NCBI GenBank assembly: GCA_936936565.1
Contig: CAKZIX010000123.1
Location: forward strand, 1-64,000
Reading direction: 5' to 3'
Length of the DNA: 64,000 bases
Origin: an uncultured Nocardiaceae bacterium
GTDB taxonomy: Bacteria > Actinomycetota > Actinomycetes > Mycobacteriales > Mycobacteriaceae
Shown here: piece after piece, positions 5,765-14,722 of the stretch
Layout of the letters: every line of letters starts with the position of its first letter
Position numbering within the stretch: the first letter of the stretch is position 1
Made by a program: the position numbers and the translations under genes
Notes under the pieces: generated by a model
Databases searched by the model: none
What the model was told of the DNA's origin: nothing
Seen by the model: only the letters and a program-made list of their open reading frames with translations

Positions 5765-8575
5765 GTGAGCAACCCGATCGGACTGACCCGGCAACGGCTC
5801 CTGGACCGGCTCGCCGGTGCCGATCTGGCGCTGGTCACTGCGGCCGCCGGGTCCGGCAAAACCCATCTGCTGCAGCAGCTCGCCGCCGCCGTGCCGGCAG
5901 CAGCCTGGCTGCGTGTGGAGCCGGAAGATGTCGACGCGCAACGATTTTCGCAGCGGCTGGCGCAGCTGGCGGACGGTGCGGCGGCGCTGGCGCTCGTCGA
6001 CGACTTCCACCTGATCGTCGGCTCCCCCGCCGAGCGCGTGTTCGAGCGCTTCGCGCAGGCGCGCCGGATGCCGCTGGTGCTCGCCGGGCGGGTCCGGCCC
6101 ACGATGAACCTGATGCGCGCCGAATTGGGTGCGGTAACAGTGCTTTCCGCCGACGACCTTCGGTTCCGCTCCTGGGAGACCGAGGCGCTGTTCGCCGGCG
6201 TCTACGGCGCGCCGCTGCGCCCCGACGACGCCGCGGCGCTGACCCGGCACACCAACGGCTGGGCCGCGGGACTGCACCTGTTCCATCTGGGCAGTCTCGG
6301 CACGCCGGCGCGTGAGCGCAGCGCCGCGATTCGCGCGCTGTGCGGGCGCTCGCGGTATCTGCGCGGCTATCTGACCGCCGCCGTGGTGAGTGAGCTGCCG
6401 CCACAGATGTGCGAATTCCTTGTTCGGACATGTGTTTTCGAGAAGTTGACCGCCGCCCGGTGCGACCGGCTTTTGGAGCGGCGCGATTCGGGCGCGCTGC
6501 TGGCGGAGCTGGAACGCCGGCAGGCGCTGACCACCTCCGACGACGACGGCCGCAGCTACCGCTACCACGAAGTGCTGCGGCACTACCTGGATTCCGCGTT
6601 GCACGACGAGCTCGGCGCCGCCGAGACCAGCCGCTGGTATGCCCGGGCCGCGGCACAGCTGGAGTCCGACGGGGCGCACGCCGAGGCCACCCGGTTGTTT
6701 GCGCGGGCGCATCGCTGGCCGGATGTGGCACGGCTGCTTGCGCACTGCGGTGCGCAGTCGGTCGCCGACGGCGCCTGGTGCGACGGCCTGCCGCGGGCGG
6801 TCGTCGAGGACGATCCGTGGCTGTCGGTGGGCGCGGCCCGGCGCGAATGGGCCGCAGGCAATCTGGCGGTGGCCGCCGCGCACTACCGGCGTGCCGAGGA
6901 GTTGTTCGCCGACACCGAGCACCGCGACGTGGCGGCCCGGGAGCGCCGCCTGGTCGACGTGTGGCTCGACGGGCGGGCGCGTCCGGAGCTGCACTGGCTC
7001 GATCGGATGCGCGCCGCGCTCGGCGGGCGTCCGTTGCACCAGACGGCGCACGACACCCATTCCGCCGGTGATGAATTCGCGCGCGGCTGGGCGCTGCTGT
7101 GCGCAGGGCACCTGACGGCGGCGCGGGCGGTGTTCGCGTGGTCGGCACCTGCCGAGGATCCCGCTGTGGAGCTTGCGGTGCGCACCGTTGCGGCCGCGGC
7201 CGACGCCTGGGCGGGCGTCGACGTGGGCGCGCGGTTCGAGCGCATTGCCTCCGATGCCGAGGTGGCCGGGGTACCGCTGGTCGTGCGGGTGTGTCGCATC
7301 GTGTCGGGTCTGGGCCCCGCCGACGGGGGCGGCGGTCTCGGCGACGGCTGGGGTGGGGCCCTGGCGTGCGCGACCGCGGCATGGCGTGCGCTGCGCGCCG
7401 GTGCCTGCGCTACCGACACCTGGGATCATGCGGCGCAACGCTTTTCCGCACTCGGTGCCGACACCGCGCGCGCCTGGGCCCTCGCTCTGGGCGCGGTGGC
7501 CGCCGCCGCCGAGGGCCGTGACGATGCCGGGGCGCGGGCTGCCCAGGCAGACGCGCTGGCCAAGCTCTGCGGCGTGCCGGGCGCCCAGGTGCTGGCGTTG
7601 CTTGCCACGGCCTGCGGTCCCGAGGCCACCCGCGCGCGCACGCGTGCCGAGGCGCTGGCCGCGGAGATCGGCATGCCGTGGCCGGCATTCCTGGTCCCGC
7701 GGATCATGCGGGCCGAACCGCCGGTGCCTGCGACCCCGGCCACCACGCTGCGCATCAGCTGCCTGGGCGGCTTCGCGCTCACCCGGGACGGTACCGAACT
7801 CGATTGGCGCACACTGCGTCCGCGCGCCGCCATGACGTTGCGCTACCTGGCCCTCAAGGCGGGCACCGCGGTACACCGCGACGAACTGCTCGCGGCGTTC
7901 TGGCCCGATCTCACCGCGACGGCGGCACGGCAGAATCTGCAGGTGACGATCTCCTCGCTGCGCCGGCTGCTCGAGCCAGAGGCCGCCCGCGGCAAATCGA
8001 CGCTCATTGTGCGCCAAGGTGATTCGTACGAGTTCGCGTTGCCCGCCGACGGCAGCTGCGATCTGGCCGAGTTCGAGGCCGCGCTCGACACCGCCGCCGG
8101 CGCCCGCACCCGCGGCGACCGCGCCGCCGAGCGGGCGGCGCTGCACGTGGCGCTCACCGTGTACCGGGGCGACCTGCTCGTCGAGGACGGCGCGGCGGAA
8201 TGGGTGGTGGCCGAACGAGATCGGTTGCGGATGCGCGCAGCGGCGGCCGGCTGCACGCTGGCCGAACTGGAATTGCGCGGCGGCGATCCACCGGCGGCCC
8301 GCGACATCCTGCGGCGCGCGCTGGCCCTGGATCCCTACCTCGACCGCGCGTGGCGGCTGCTCATCGTGGCCTGCGAACGCACCGGCGACGTGGCCGCTGC
8401 CGAACGGACGCGCCGCGAATACACCGAGGTGCTCGCCGAGCTGGGCGTGGACCTGGACGCCGACGGCGTCACCCATCCGCGCCCGACGATCACGAAACCG
8501 ATTCCGGCACCAGCTCTACCGGTATCTGCGCCGGTCGCATCTCGTCGACGGCGCGCCGAATCCGTCTCCTGCTGA
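5765..8575 (+). CDS. Large P-loop/SARP-BTAD transcriptional regulator
   Basis: A 936-residue regulator. The N-terminus holds a STAND/MalT-like ATPase with Walker A AAGSGKT (residues about 29-35) and Walker B LALVDDFH. A long helical, TPR-like middle follows (about 250-640). The C-terminus has an OmpR-type winged helix (about 660-750; LRISCLGGFALTRDG to LQVTISSLRRLLEP) and a bacterial transcriptional activation domain (about 765-900). This order, ATPase first and DNA-binding domain last, differs from AfsR-type SARPs. GTG at 5765 is preferred to GTG at 5762 because GAAAGAGG is then 6 nt away. It converges on the baseplate operon, overlapping the last baseplate gene by 86 nt. It is the best candidate for the pathway activator, but no binding sites are proven. 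Confidence 0.88.
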   Translation: MSNPIGLTRQRLLDRLAGADLALVTAAAGSGKTHLLQQLAAAVPAAAWLRVEPEDVDAQRFSQRLAQLADGAAALALVDDFHLIVGSPAERVFERFAQARRMPLVLAGRVRPTMNLMRAELGAVTVLSADDLRFRSWETEALFAGVYGAPLRPDDAAALTRHTNGWAAGLHLFHLGSLGTPARERSAAIRALCGRSRYLRGYLTAAVVSELPPQMCEFLVRTCVFEKLTAARCDRLLERRDSGALLAELERRQALTTSDDDGRSYRYHEVLRHYLDSALHDELGAAETSRWYARAAAQLESDGAHAEATRLFARAHRWPDVARLLAHCGAQSVADGAWCDGLPRAVVEDDPWLSVGAARREWAAGNLAVAAAHYRRAEELFADTEHRDVAARERRLVDVWLDGRARPELHWLDRMRAALGGRPLHQTAHDTHSAGDEFARGWALLCAGHLTAARAVFAWSAPAEDPAVELAVRTVAAAADAWAGVDVGARFERIASDAEVAGVPLVVRVCRIVSGLGPADGGGGLGDGWGGALACATAAWRALRAGACATDTWDHAAQRFSALGADTARAWALALGAVAAAAEGRDDAGARAAQADALAKLCGVPGAQVLALLATACGPEATRARTRAEALAAEIGMPWPAFLVPRIMRAEPPVPATPATTLRISCLGGFALTRDGTELDWRTLRPRAAMTLRYLALKAGTAVHRDELLAAFWPDLTATAARQNLQVTISSLRRLLEPEAARGKSTLIVRQGDSYEFALPADGSCDLAEFEAALDTAAGARTRGDRAAERAALHVALTVYRGDLLVEDGAAEWVVAERDRLRMRAAAAGCTLAELELRGGDPPAARDILRRALALDPYLDRAWRLLIVACERTGDVAAAERTRREYTEVLAELGVDLDADGVTHPRPTITKPIPAPALPVSAPVASRRRRAESVSC

Positions 8576-9041
8576 CGTCGTTCCAGTGGGACGCGGGAAC
8601 GCGCACCACCAGCCGCGGCGTCGCCGCCCCGGGCGCGACCATGTCCGGCTCGCGGGACCAGCGCGCCCCGCCGCTTTCCTCGATCTGCACGTCGCAGCCA
8701 CACACCCGGCGCACGTGGGCCCGCAACGCCGCCACTGTGCCGCGACGGCGGTGCGTGTCCAGCGCCGCGCCTACGACCGCGCGCTGTACCGGCAGCGGCC
8801 AGCGTTCGTCGAGTTCCGCATCCACCCAGCCGGCAAGCCAGGCAACGAAATCCACTGGGGCCGTGTGCGCGTCGAGATAGCCGTCCAGACCGTCCAGGGT
8901 TGCGTAGACGGGCGCGAGCACGTCGTCCATGCCCGCCGTCCAGCGCTGCACGAAGTCGTCGTCGAAGTAGACGCCGGGCAGCAGCTCCCCCAGCGGGAAC
9001 GCGCACGGCAAGCCGGGCACCGAGCCGCGATGCGTGGTCAT
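8490..9041 (-). CDS. Baseplate wedge protein, phage tail protein I type (Afp12-like)
   Basis: A 183-residue protein with the features of the phage tail I/TIGR02242 family: LLPGVYFDDDFVQRW, a TAPVDFVAWLAGWVD block, and RRRGTVAALRAHV. In contractile tails it joins the J-type wedge protein to the baseplate rim or fibres. It is the last gene of the structural operon and starts by an ATGA overlap with baseplate J. Its 3' end overlaps the convergent regulator by 86 nt, so full-length transcripts of the two would be antisense to each other. Confidence 0.85.
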   Translation of the reverse strand: MTTHRGSVPGLPCAFPLGELLPGVYFDDDFVQRWTAGMDDVLAPVYATLDGLDGYLDAHTAPVDFVAWLAGWVDAELDERWPLPVQRAVVGAALDTHRRRGTVAALRAHVRRVCGCDVQIEESGGARWSREPDMVAPGAATPRLVVRVPASHWNDVSRRRIRRAVDEMRPAQIPVELVPESVS

Positions 9042-10981
9042 GACAACACCCGCACCTGATGGTCGAACGAGTAGGCCAAGGCATTGGCCGCCAACGGAAT
9101 TCGGTTCGTCTCCGGACCGCGCGCGCCGCTGGTCGCGTCCGCGGGGTGCAGGCTCAGTTTGTCGACCAGGTCCACGCCCGGCAACCCTTGCAGTACCGCG
9201 AACAGTTCACCGGCGACGATCGCCCGCCCGAACGGCCAGCCACCGGCGTCGGGTCCGCCGAGCAGCGGGTGCAGGTAGGTGTTCAGCGCCCGGATCGCGC
9301 GCTCGCGCAACCGGTCCGGATCTGCCGTCGCGGTGGCGTGCAGCGTCACCACCACCGTCACACCGCGGTATCGGGGCGGCTCCACGAGCAGCCGGGTGCC
9401 GATGGTGCGCCGCTCGTCGAGGTAGGCCGTGACGCGGGCCAGGGTCTCGTCGCTGGGCTGCAGGTCCGAGAGGGCGATGCCCGCCCGTTCGTCGCTGTCG
9501 GCGTGTGGCACGAGCACCACCCGCACCACCGAAGCATCGGTACCCGATCCCGACATGCAGTGCACCCGAGCAACTCTCGGTGACGCGGCGCGCGCCAGAA
9601 TCTCGTAGTCGCGGACGGTCACCGCGCGTTCGCGCGAGCGCAGCATCATCGGCACGCGCAGCTTGGCATTGTCGAGCGTCTCCCCGTCCACTCCGCCGGT
9701 GCCCGGGTGCCGGTTGTCGATGCGCGCCACGTACGGCAACGAGCTGCGCAGCGCGCGCACCGTACTGCGCGCCACGTTGCCCCGGCGGCCGCCTCCGGTG
9801 TGGTACACCGGGATCCGGATCGGCGCCCCCTTCGGCGGCACTGCGCCGTACTGCGTCACCGATCCGTCCGGTTCCCGGATCGCCGGGCCGAAGGCGATCG
9901 CGCCCGCACTCGGGTCCAGGGTGAAATGCCGGTCCCGCGAACCACTCTCGCCGAAATGCTCGACCCGGGTCCAGAGCTCCCAGCCGTTGCCGGCGGCGAC
10001 CTCCAGCACGAGTGCCTCGGCGTCGGTGACCACCGGCTGGTGCGCGAGCGCGAACTGTTGCGCCGGAACGCCTTCGGACAGTCCGACGATCTCCTCGCGC
10101 ACCGTGTCGGCGAAGCGCGCCACCACGGTGCCGCCGATGGTGAATGCGCTGGCCCCGTGCACCTGCGGCGGCGCGGTGTAGAACGGCTGCCCGGGCGCGG
10201 CCGGCACCACCCGGCACCGCAGCCAGCCTGCGCGTACCCGCTGGATCACCGAGTACTCGTGAGTGTCCGGCACATGAAGCACGATGTCGCCCTGGCGATT
10301 CAGGCCGCCGGTGTCGTCGCGTTCCAGTTCGCATTCGGTCCAGCCGCGCCCGGTCCAGGCCTCCCACACCAAGGGCGGCTGCCGGGGATCGACACCGACA
10401 CCCTCCACCTCGCAGTCGAAGCGCAACGCCACCACGCACGACGGCACCGGGTTGCTCAGGCCGATCAGCATGGCGTCGTCGTACTGCGGGGTGGCCGAAA
10501 AGCACGGGAACCGCGCGCCGTCGCGCAGCTGCTCGGTGCGCGACACCAGACCACCGGAGGCCGGCGAGGTCGCGACGGCGGTCAGCGCGCACGCCACGAT
10601 CGGCAGCTCGCGCTCGGTGCCGAACACCACCGGTTCGCTGTCGTCCACGCGATCGGTGGCGACCTCGGTGCCGCGCGGCACGGTCACCGTGTCCTCGCGC
10701 GGGGCCGAGAGCCAGAATGTCACCGGCACCTGGGCCGCGGTCGGCGGAAACAGCGAAATGCCCAGTAGTTCCAGGAATTTGACGTACAGCCGGTCGGGAA
10801 CTCGGTTCAGCCGGTACAGCAACTGGTCGACGACCATCGCATAGGTCTCGATCAGGGTCACGCCCGGATCGGACACGTTGTGGTCGCTCCATTCGGGGCA
10901 GCGGCGCTGCACGAATCGCTTGGCGTCGTCGACGAGATCCTGGAACGTGCGGTCGTCCAGATTGGGGGCTGGCAGGGTCAC
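9038..10981 (-). CDS. Baseplate J-like wedge protein (Afp11-like)
   Basis: A 647-residue baseplate J/gp47 family protein, the main wedge component that triggers sheath contraction. The N-terminus (TLPAPNLDDRTFQDLVDDAKRF in part) with PEWSDHNVSDPGVTLIE is typical of eCIS J proteins. The C-terminal part holds the family's SREVTVRDYE-like segment (RERAVTVRDYEILA). I set the start at GTG 10981 because it overlaps the gp25 stop as GTGA and has GGGAGG 7 nt upstream; the frame stays open to 11233. Residues about 110-560 are beta-rich and may hold inserted decoration domains. Confidence 0.9.
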   Translation of the reverse strand: MTLPAPNLDDRTFQDLVDDAKRFVQRRCPEWSDHNVSDPGVTLIETYAMVVDQLLYRLNRVPDRLYVKFLELLGISLFPPTAAQVPVTFWLSAPREDTVTVPRGTEVATDRVDDSEPVVFGTERELPIVACALTAVATSPASGGLVSRTEQLRDGARFPCFSATPQYDDAMLIGLSNPVPSCVVALRFDCEVEGVGVDPRQPPLVWEAWTGRGWTECELERDDTGGLNRQGDIVLHVPDTHEYSVIQRVRAGWLRCRVVPAAPGQPFYTAPPQVHGASAFTIGGTVVARFADTVREEIVGLSEGVPAQQFALAHQPVVTDAEALVLEVAAGNGWELWTRVEHFGESGSRDRHFTLDPSAGAIAFGPAIREPDGSVTQYGAVPPKGAPIRIPVYHTGGGRRGNVARSTVRALRSSLPYVARIDNRHPGTGGVDGETLDNAKLRVPMMLRSRERAVTVRDYEILARAASPRVARVHCMSGSGTDASVVRVVLVPHADSDERAGIALSDLQPSDETLARVTAYLDERRTIGTRLLVEPPRYRGVTVVVTLHATATADPDRLRERAIRALNTYLHPLLGGPDAGGWPFGRAIVAGELFAVLQGLPGVDLVDKLSLHPADATSGARGPETNRIPLAANALAYSFDHQVRVLS

Positions 10982-11400
10982 GATGTACCTCCCGGCTCGT
11001 GGCTTGGAATGCTGTAGAACGGAAACACCAAGTTGCGCACGTCGTTTCGGCCCCGAATCGAGTAGCGGACGTCGATGAACAGCACGCCGTCGTCGACGTT
11101 GTCGAACGCCACGCCGACGTCGTCGACCTCGATGCGCGGCTCCCAGCGCTCCAGCGCGGCCCGCACTTCGTAGACGATCTGTCCGGCGGTCGCCGCGTCG
11201 GCGGGCGCGAACGCGAATTCGTGGATGGCGCAACCGAAGTCGGGCCGCATCGGACGTTCTCCGGGTGCCGTGCCGAGGATCAGCCGGATGCTCTCCTTGA
11301 TCTCCTGGTCACCGCGTACCAGGGCGACCGCACCGGTCTGATCGGTGCGCAGCGGGAAGAAACTCCAACCGGCCCCGACGAATTCCTCGGCCATCGCCAC
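10978..11400 (-). CDS. Gp25/GPW-like baseplate wedge protein (Afp9-like)
   Basis: A 140-residue (or 138 from ATG at 11394) lysozyme-like gp25-family protein. It contains the signature SIRLILGTAPGERPMRPDFGC in outline and the FIDVRYSIRG strand near the C-terminus. In T4 and eCIS particles it clamps the sheath to the baseplate and starts sheath assembly. GTG at 11400 follows the PAAR stop directly; the ATG two codons later is equally possible. It is translationally coupled to baseplate J. Confidence 0.9.
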   Translation of the reverse strand: MAMAEEFVGAGWSFFPLRTDQTGAVALVRGDQEIKESIRLILGTAPGERPMRPDFGCAIHEFAFAPADAATAGQIVYEVRAALERWEPRIEVDDVGVAFDNVDDGVLFIDVRYSIRGRNDVRNLVFPFYSIPSHEPGGTS

Positions 11401-11682
11401 TCACCCGCCGATCAGCACCGTCGGGCAGCCCACCACTATCGGTGCGCCGCAGGCCGACAGGTCGCCCATCCGGGCGGCGGGCATGCCGCCGATCAGCACC
11501 GTCGGGCAGCCCGGCCCGGCGATGACGCTCGGCGGGTGCACGACCGGCGGCGGGAACGAGCAGATGTGCGGCGTCCCAACGGTTGCCGCGGGCATCCCGC
11601 CGATCAGCACCGTCGGCACCCCGGGCGGGCCGAGGACTCCGGGGTGCCCGGTTGGGTCGGCGACGCGTGCTGCAGGTGGCAT
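11401..11682 (-). CDS. PAAR-repeat spike tip protein (Afp10-like)
   Basis: A 93-residue PAAR protein that sharpens the VgrG spike. Motifs are MPPAARVADPTGHPG at the start, and three copies of the PTVLIGGMPAA-type strand (GVPTVLIGGMPAA, GCPTVLIGGMPAA, GCPTVLIGG). Histidines at about 13, 39 and 49 with Cys residues could bind the tip metal. It is encoded between VgrG and gp25, as in many eCIS loci. There is no C-terminal toxin extension. Confidence 0.92.
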   Translation of the reverse strand: MPPAARVADPTGHPGVLGPPGVPTVLIGGMPAATVGTPHICSFPPPVVHPPSVIAGPGCPTVLIGGMPAARMGDLSACGAPIVVGCPTVLIGG

Positions 11683-11692
11683 TCCGACACCC

Positions 11693-13519
11693 CTAGTTGA
11701 TCTTCACCAGGGCGGCGCGCACCGTCGCTGTGGCGCCGGCAGTCAACTCTGCGCTGGCCGTTCCGTTCACCGAAACGGTTGCCCCGCCGATCTTTACGTT
11801 GGCGGCGCTCGCCGCTTCCAGGGCACCGGCGCCCGCGTCGATCGCGATGCCGGCCATCGCTTCGAGTTCGATCCGCTGCCCCGTCAGCCGCAGCGTGCCG
11901 GTGCCGGCGTCGATCGTGATTCCGTTGCGCGCATCGATGCGTACCGTGCCGTCACTGTGCACCACGACGGCGGTGTCCTTCTCGTCGAGATCGACGGTGA
12001 GCGTGCCCTTTCCGGTGGCCATCCGGATCCCCTGCGCCCCCGATGCCGCCTCGTGAAATTCCAGGCTGTGCCCGGTCCGGCTCACGATCGCCCGCCGGTT
12101 CACCGCCCCGCTGGACTTGTCGACGAGATCGGTGGCCGCGGGGGGTGGTTTGTCCACGCCGTTCCACAATCCGCCGATCACGTACGGGCGCCGGAAGTCA
12201 CCGTGTTCGAAGGCGACCAGAACTTCGTCGCCCACCTCGGGCAGGAACACCGCGCCGCGCTCGGGGCCGCCGCCGAACTGCACGGTGCGCGCCCACACGC
12301 TGACGAAATCGTCTGCCAGCCATGGGAAGGTGACGCGCACCCGACCGAGCGCGTCGGGATCGTTGTTGTCGCTGCACTGCCCGACGACCACCCCGCCGAA
12401 GGACGCGCCGGCCGCCGGCGCGGCGCCCCGGACGATCCCGGCCAGGGTGCGGTCCTGTCCGCCGCTGACCACGATGCTCGTGGTGTAGCCCGTGTCCGGA
12501 TCGAACGTGTGCCGCGACGAGGTCACCGTGTACTTGCCTTCGAACGGCGCGCCGACGTTACCGAGGGCAACCGCAGTTCCCGCGCGTACCTTCGGATTTC
12601 CGCGCAGCACCGCCTCGAGTTCGGCATACCCGCCGGCCACCTGTTCGGCGAGGGCGCGCGCGGCCCGGTCGACCTCCGGTTGGGTGCCGTAGGGCGTATC
12701 GGTCGCGACAAGCTTGGGTGCCTTGAACAGTTTGGCCAGCTCGTCGGGCTTGGCGCCGTTGTGCGCGGTGCTCGTCGCGGCGGGTGCCTCCGCGATCACG
12801 CTGCGCTTGCTCTTGTAGTCCCAACCGCGGACCTGCACGTTCGGGACTTGTTCGGCCGAGGTCACAATCGCACGCAGCCGCAACAGGTTTCGGCCCAGTT
12901 CCAGCACCAGCGGATCCTCGGTCGCCTTCGCCTCGGTGTGCGGCGCGTCGCTGGCGGTGGTGGGCTTGCGGAAGTCGAGCTTGCCGTCGGCGACCGCGAG
13001 TTCGGCCCCCGCGTCCCTGGCGAGCTGGCGCAACAGCTCCCAGTCGCTGATGTTGGGCTGCGAAATCTGTTCCAGCACCGGCCCGCCCGGGTCGATCCGC
13101 CCGGCATCCAGGCCGGCCTGCTTGGCCACTTTCGCCGCTACGTCGAACGCCGACATCTGCACGTAGGCAGCGACGCGGCGCCCGCGCTGCAGCCGATGCG
13201 ATTTGTCCAGGCCACGGATCGTGGTGAAAGTGCCCGTGCCGTCGAATTCCTTTTCCAGCGCGGTGATTTCGGCCGCCAGCAACACCGTCGGCGCGGTGGC
13301 CTCGTTGGAGGCGACGGCCAGCGTCACCGGCGCCCCGATCGCGAACTTGCCCTTCTCGACGACGATGTTGTGTGGATCCCGGTAGCGCAACACGAAAAGG
13401 TCCGGAGCACTTCGGCTGTCGTCGATCAGGCCGCCGATGAACAGAGCCGCCACGTCGGCCGGCACGGGGCCGCCGCCGACCGAGACGAGCAGCTGGTTGG
13501 TGAAGTCTTGTGCCGGCAC
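11693..13519 (-). CDS. VgrG/gpV-type spike protein (Afp8-like)
   Basis: A 608-residue spike. The N-terminal two thirds carry the phage GPD/gp27-like hub. The OB-fold gp5 domain lies at about 395-480 (GVVVGQCSDNNDPDALGRVR, FPWLADDFVSVWAR, GDEVLVAFEHGDFRRPYVIG). The C-terminus is a short beta-helix with repeating hydrophobic-Asp strands and ends in ATVRAALVKIN, with no effector domain. I take GTG 13519 as start: GGAAGAGG lies upstream and homologues begin there, although the frame stays open to 13666. The hub adaptor stops 1 nt before it. Confidence 0.92.
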   Translation of the reverse strand: MPAQDFTNQLLVSVGGGPVPADVAALFIGGLIDDSRSAPDLFVLRYRDPHNIVVEKGKFAIGAPVTLAVASNEATAPTVLLAAEITALEKEFDGTGTFTTIRGLDKSHRLQRGRRVAAYVQMSAFDVAAKVAKQAGLDAGRIDPGGPVLEQISQPNISDWELLRQLARDAGAELAVADGKLDFRKPTTASDAPHTEAKATEDPLVLELGRNLLRLRAIVTSAEQVPNVQVRGWDYKSKRSVIAEAPAATSTAHNGAKPDELAKLFKAPKLVATDTPYGTQPEVDRAARALAEQVAGGYAELEAVLRGNPKVRAGTAVALGNVGAPFEGKYTVTSSRHTFDPDTGYTTSIVVSGGQDRTLAGIVRGAAPAAGASFGGVVVGQCSDNNDPDALGRVRVTFPWLADDFVSVWARTVQFGGGPERGAVFLPEVGDEVLVAFEHGDFRRPYVIGGLWNGVDKPPPAATDLVDKSSGAVNRRAIVSRTGHSLEFHEAASGAQGIRMATGKGTLTVDLDEKDTAVVVHSDGTVRIDARNGITIDAGTGTLRLTGQRIELEAMAGIAIDAGAGALEAASAANVKIGGATVSVNGTASAELTAGATATVRAALVKIN

Positions 13520-13520
13520 G

Positions 13521-14270
13521 TCAACGCACCTCTTCCGGAGCCGGAACGAACAGTGCCGCACCGGCGCGCAACCGCATCGGATCGTCGATCTCGTTGGCAC
13601 GTGCGATCGTTCGCCACCTGGTGGGGTCGCCGTATTCGCGCCAGGCGATCGAGGCCAGCGTGTCACCGGCGACGACGGTGTGCACCTTGCGGGCGGTGCG
13701 ACTGCCCGAGGTCGGGTTCTGCTTGGGCACCTCGGCCGCGATCTCCTCGATGGTCACCGTCGCCACGCCACGGATCGGCAGCCCGCCGGCGGTGAACAGC
13801 GTGTACTTGACGGCCACCGAGCTGACGTAGGCGACGAATCCAGTCAGCCCGCCCCAGTGGAAGATCACCCAGGGCGGGCTGCCCTTCTTCTGGTCGTGGC
13901 TCTCGTCGGTGGGTACGCAGCACGCGAACAACTGCTCGACGGTCTTGACCACCTTGTCGTCCTGCTTTTCGCTTGCATCCAAGAACATTTCAAGTGTCAG
14001 CTTGCTGGGATCGGCGCCCTTGAACTCCGGAACCCCGGCCTTCTTGCTGCCCTTCTGCGCCTCTCGATTCCATTTCGCGGACTTGCTGACCGACAGCTCT
14101 TTCGGGTTGAACTGAAACTCGATCTGCCCGCGGCGGGCACCGGGCTGCAGCGAGCCCTTGTCCACCGGCGGGTCCCGCAGTTCCAGGAACGCATGCATCA
14201 GCTTCGGGCGGCCCCCGGCTTGCGCGGCGCTGCCCGCCTTGGTGGCGGAGAAGGCAATCGGCGCGGGCAT
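13521..14270 (-). CDS. LysM-domain baseplate hub protein (Afp7-like)
   Basis: A 249-residue protein. The N-terminal and central part matches the CIS tube-initiator/hub family (RGQIEFQFNPKELSVSKSAKW). A C-terminal LysM domain follows at about 195-245 (HTVVAGDTLASIAWREYGDPTRWRTIA in outline, ending LFVPAP). In particles it bridges the tube and VgrG hub. The ATG at 14270 sits 1 nt after the tube 2 stop. LysM here is a structural domain, so its presence alone does not imply secretion or peptidoglycan binding. Confidence 0.9.
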   Translation of the reverse strand: MPAPIAFSATKAGSAAQAGGRPKLMHAFLELRDPPVDKGSLQPGARRGQIEFQFNPKELSVSKSAKWNREAQKGSKKAGVPEFKGADPSKLTLEMFLDASEKQDDKVVKTVEQLFACCVPTDESHDQKKGSPPWVIFHWGGLTGFVAYVSSVAVKYTLFTAGGLPIRGVATVTIEEIAAEVPKQNPTSGSRTARKVHTVVAGDTLASIAWREYGDPTRWRTIARANEIDDPMRLRAGAALFVPAPEEVR

Positions 14271-14271
14271 G

Positions 14272-14709
14272 TCAGGCCTTCCCCGGTTCGACGAACCCGT
14301 GATGGGCGATCTCGATGGTTTCCATTGCGACCTTGGGCGATTCGGCATTGAGCGACGGCCCGGTCCAGCGCACCGGCAGCACACCGAGCAGACCCCACTG
14401 CGCGATCACGGTGCCGTCGGCCGTCATCGCCTTGATCTGGCCGGTCTTGCCCTTCACTCCGGTGGCGACACTGGCGAACCACGCCGCCACCTTCGCGGTG
14501 TCCGCCGTCACCGGGCGCCCCAACTTGATCGTCGAGAACTTGATGCGGGTCGGCAGCTGCCAGACGTAGCCGTTGTTGCCGCCCTCTTCGCGCTGTTCCA
14601 TCACCACTTCGCAGCCGAGCCCGTCGCAACTGTTGAACGCGCCGAGGCTCATGTTGTCGATCGTGACGACGAAGCACACGCTGACCGCGGGGTCCAGATC
14701 CGTTGCCAT
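14272..14709 (-). CDS. Tail tube protein 2 (gp19-like, Afp5-like)
   Basis: A 145-residue gp19/T4-like tube protein: SVCFVVTIDNMSLGAFNSCDGLGCEVV, then KFSTIKLGRPVT and a C-terminal IEIAHHGF strand. Contractile particles often encode several tube paralogues; this longer-diverged copy near the LysM and VgrG genes is expected to be the initiator ring next to the baseplate. A GAGGAG ribosome-binding site lies 8 nt before the ATG. Confidence 0.92.
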   Translation of the reverse strand: MATDLDPAVSVCFVVTIDNMSLGAFNSCDGLGCEVVMEQREEGGNNGYVWQLPTRIKFSTIKLGRPVTADTAKVAAWFASVATGVKGKTGQIKAMTADGTVIAQWGLLGVLPVRWTGPSLNAESPKVAMETIEIAHHGFVEPGKA

Positions 14710-14722
14710 GACAGGGTTCTCC

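Noticed and set aside
5345..8476. 1043-codon minus-strand frame opposite the large regulator
   Set aside because: Walker A, winged-helix and BTAD motifs are on the plus strand; the minus frame has only low-complexity Arg/Gly sequence.
11345..13795. 816-codon plus-strand frame across VgrG
   Set aside because: The minus strand reads as VgrG, PAAR and LysM proteins with coupled starts; the plus reading is a shadow.
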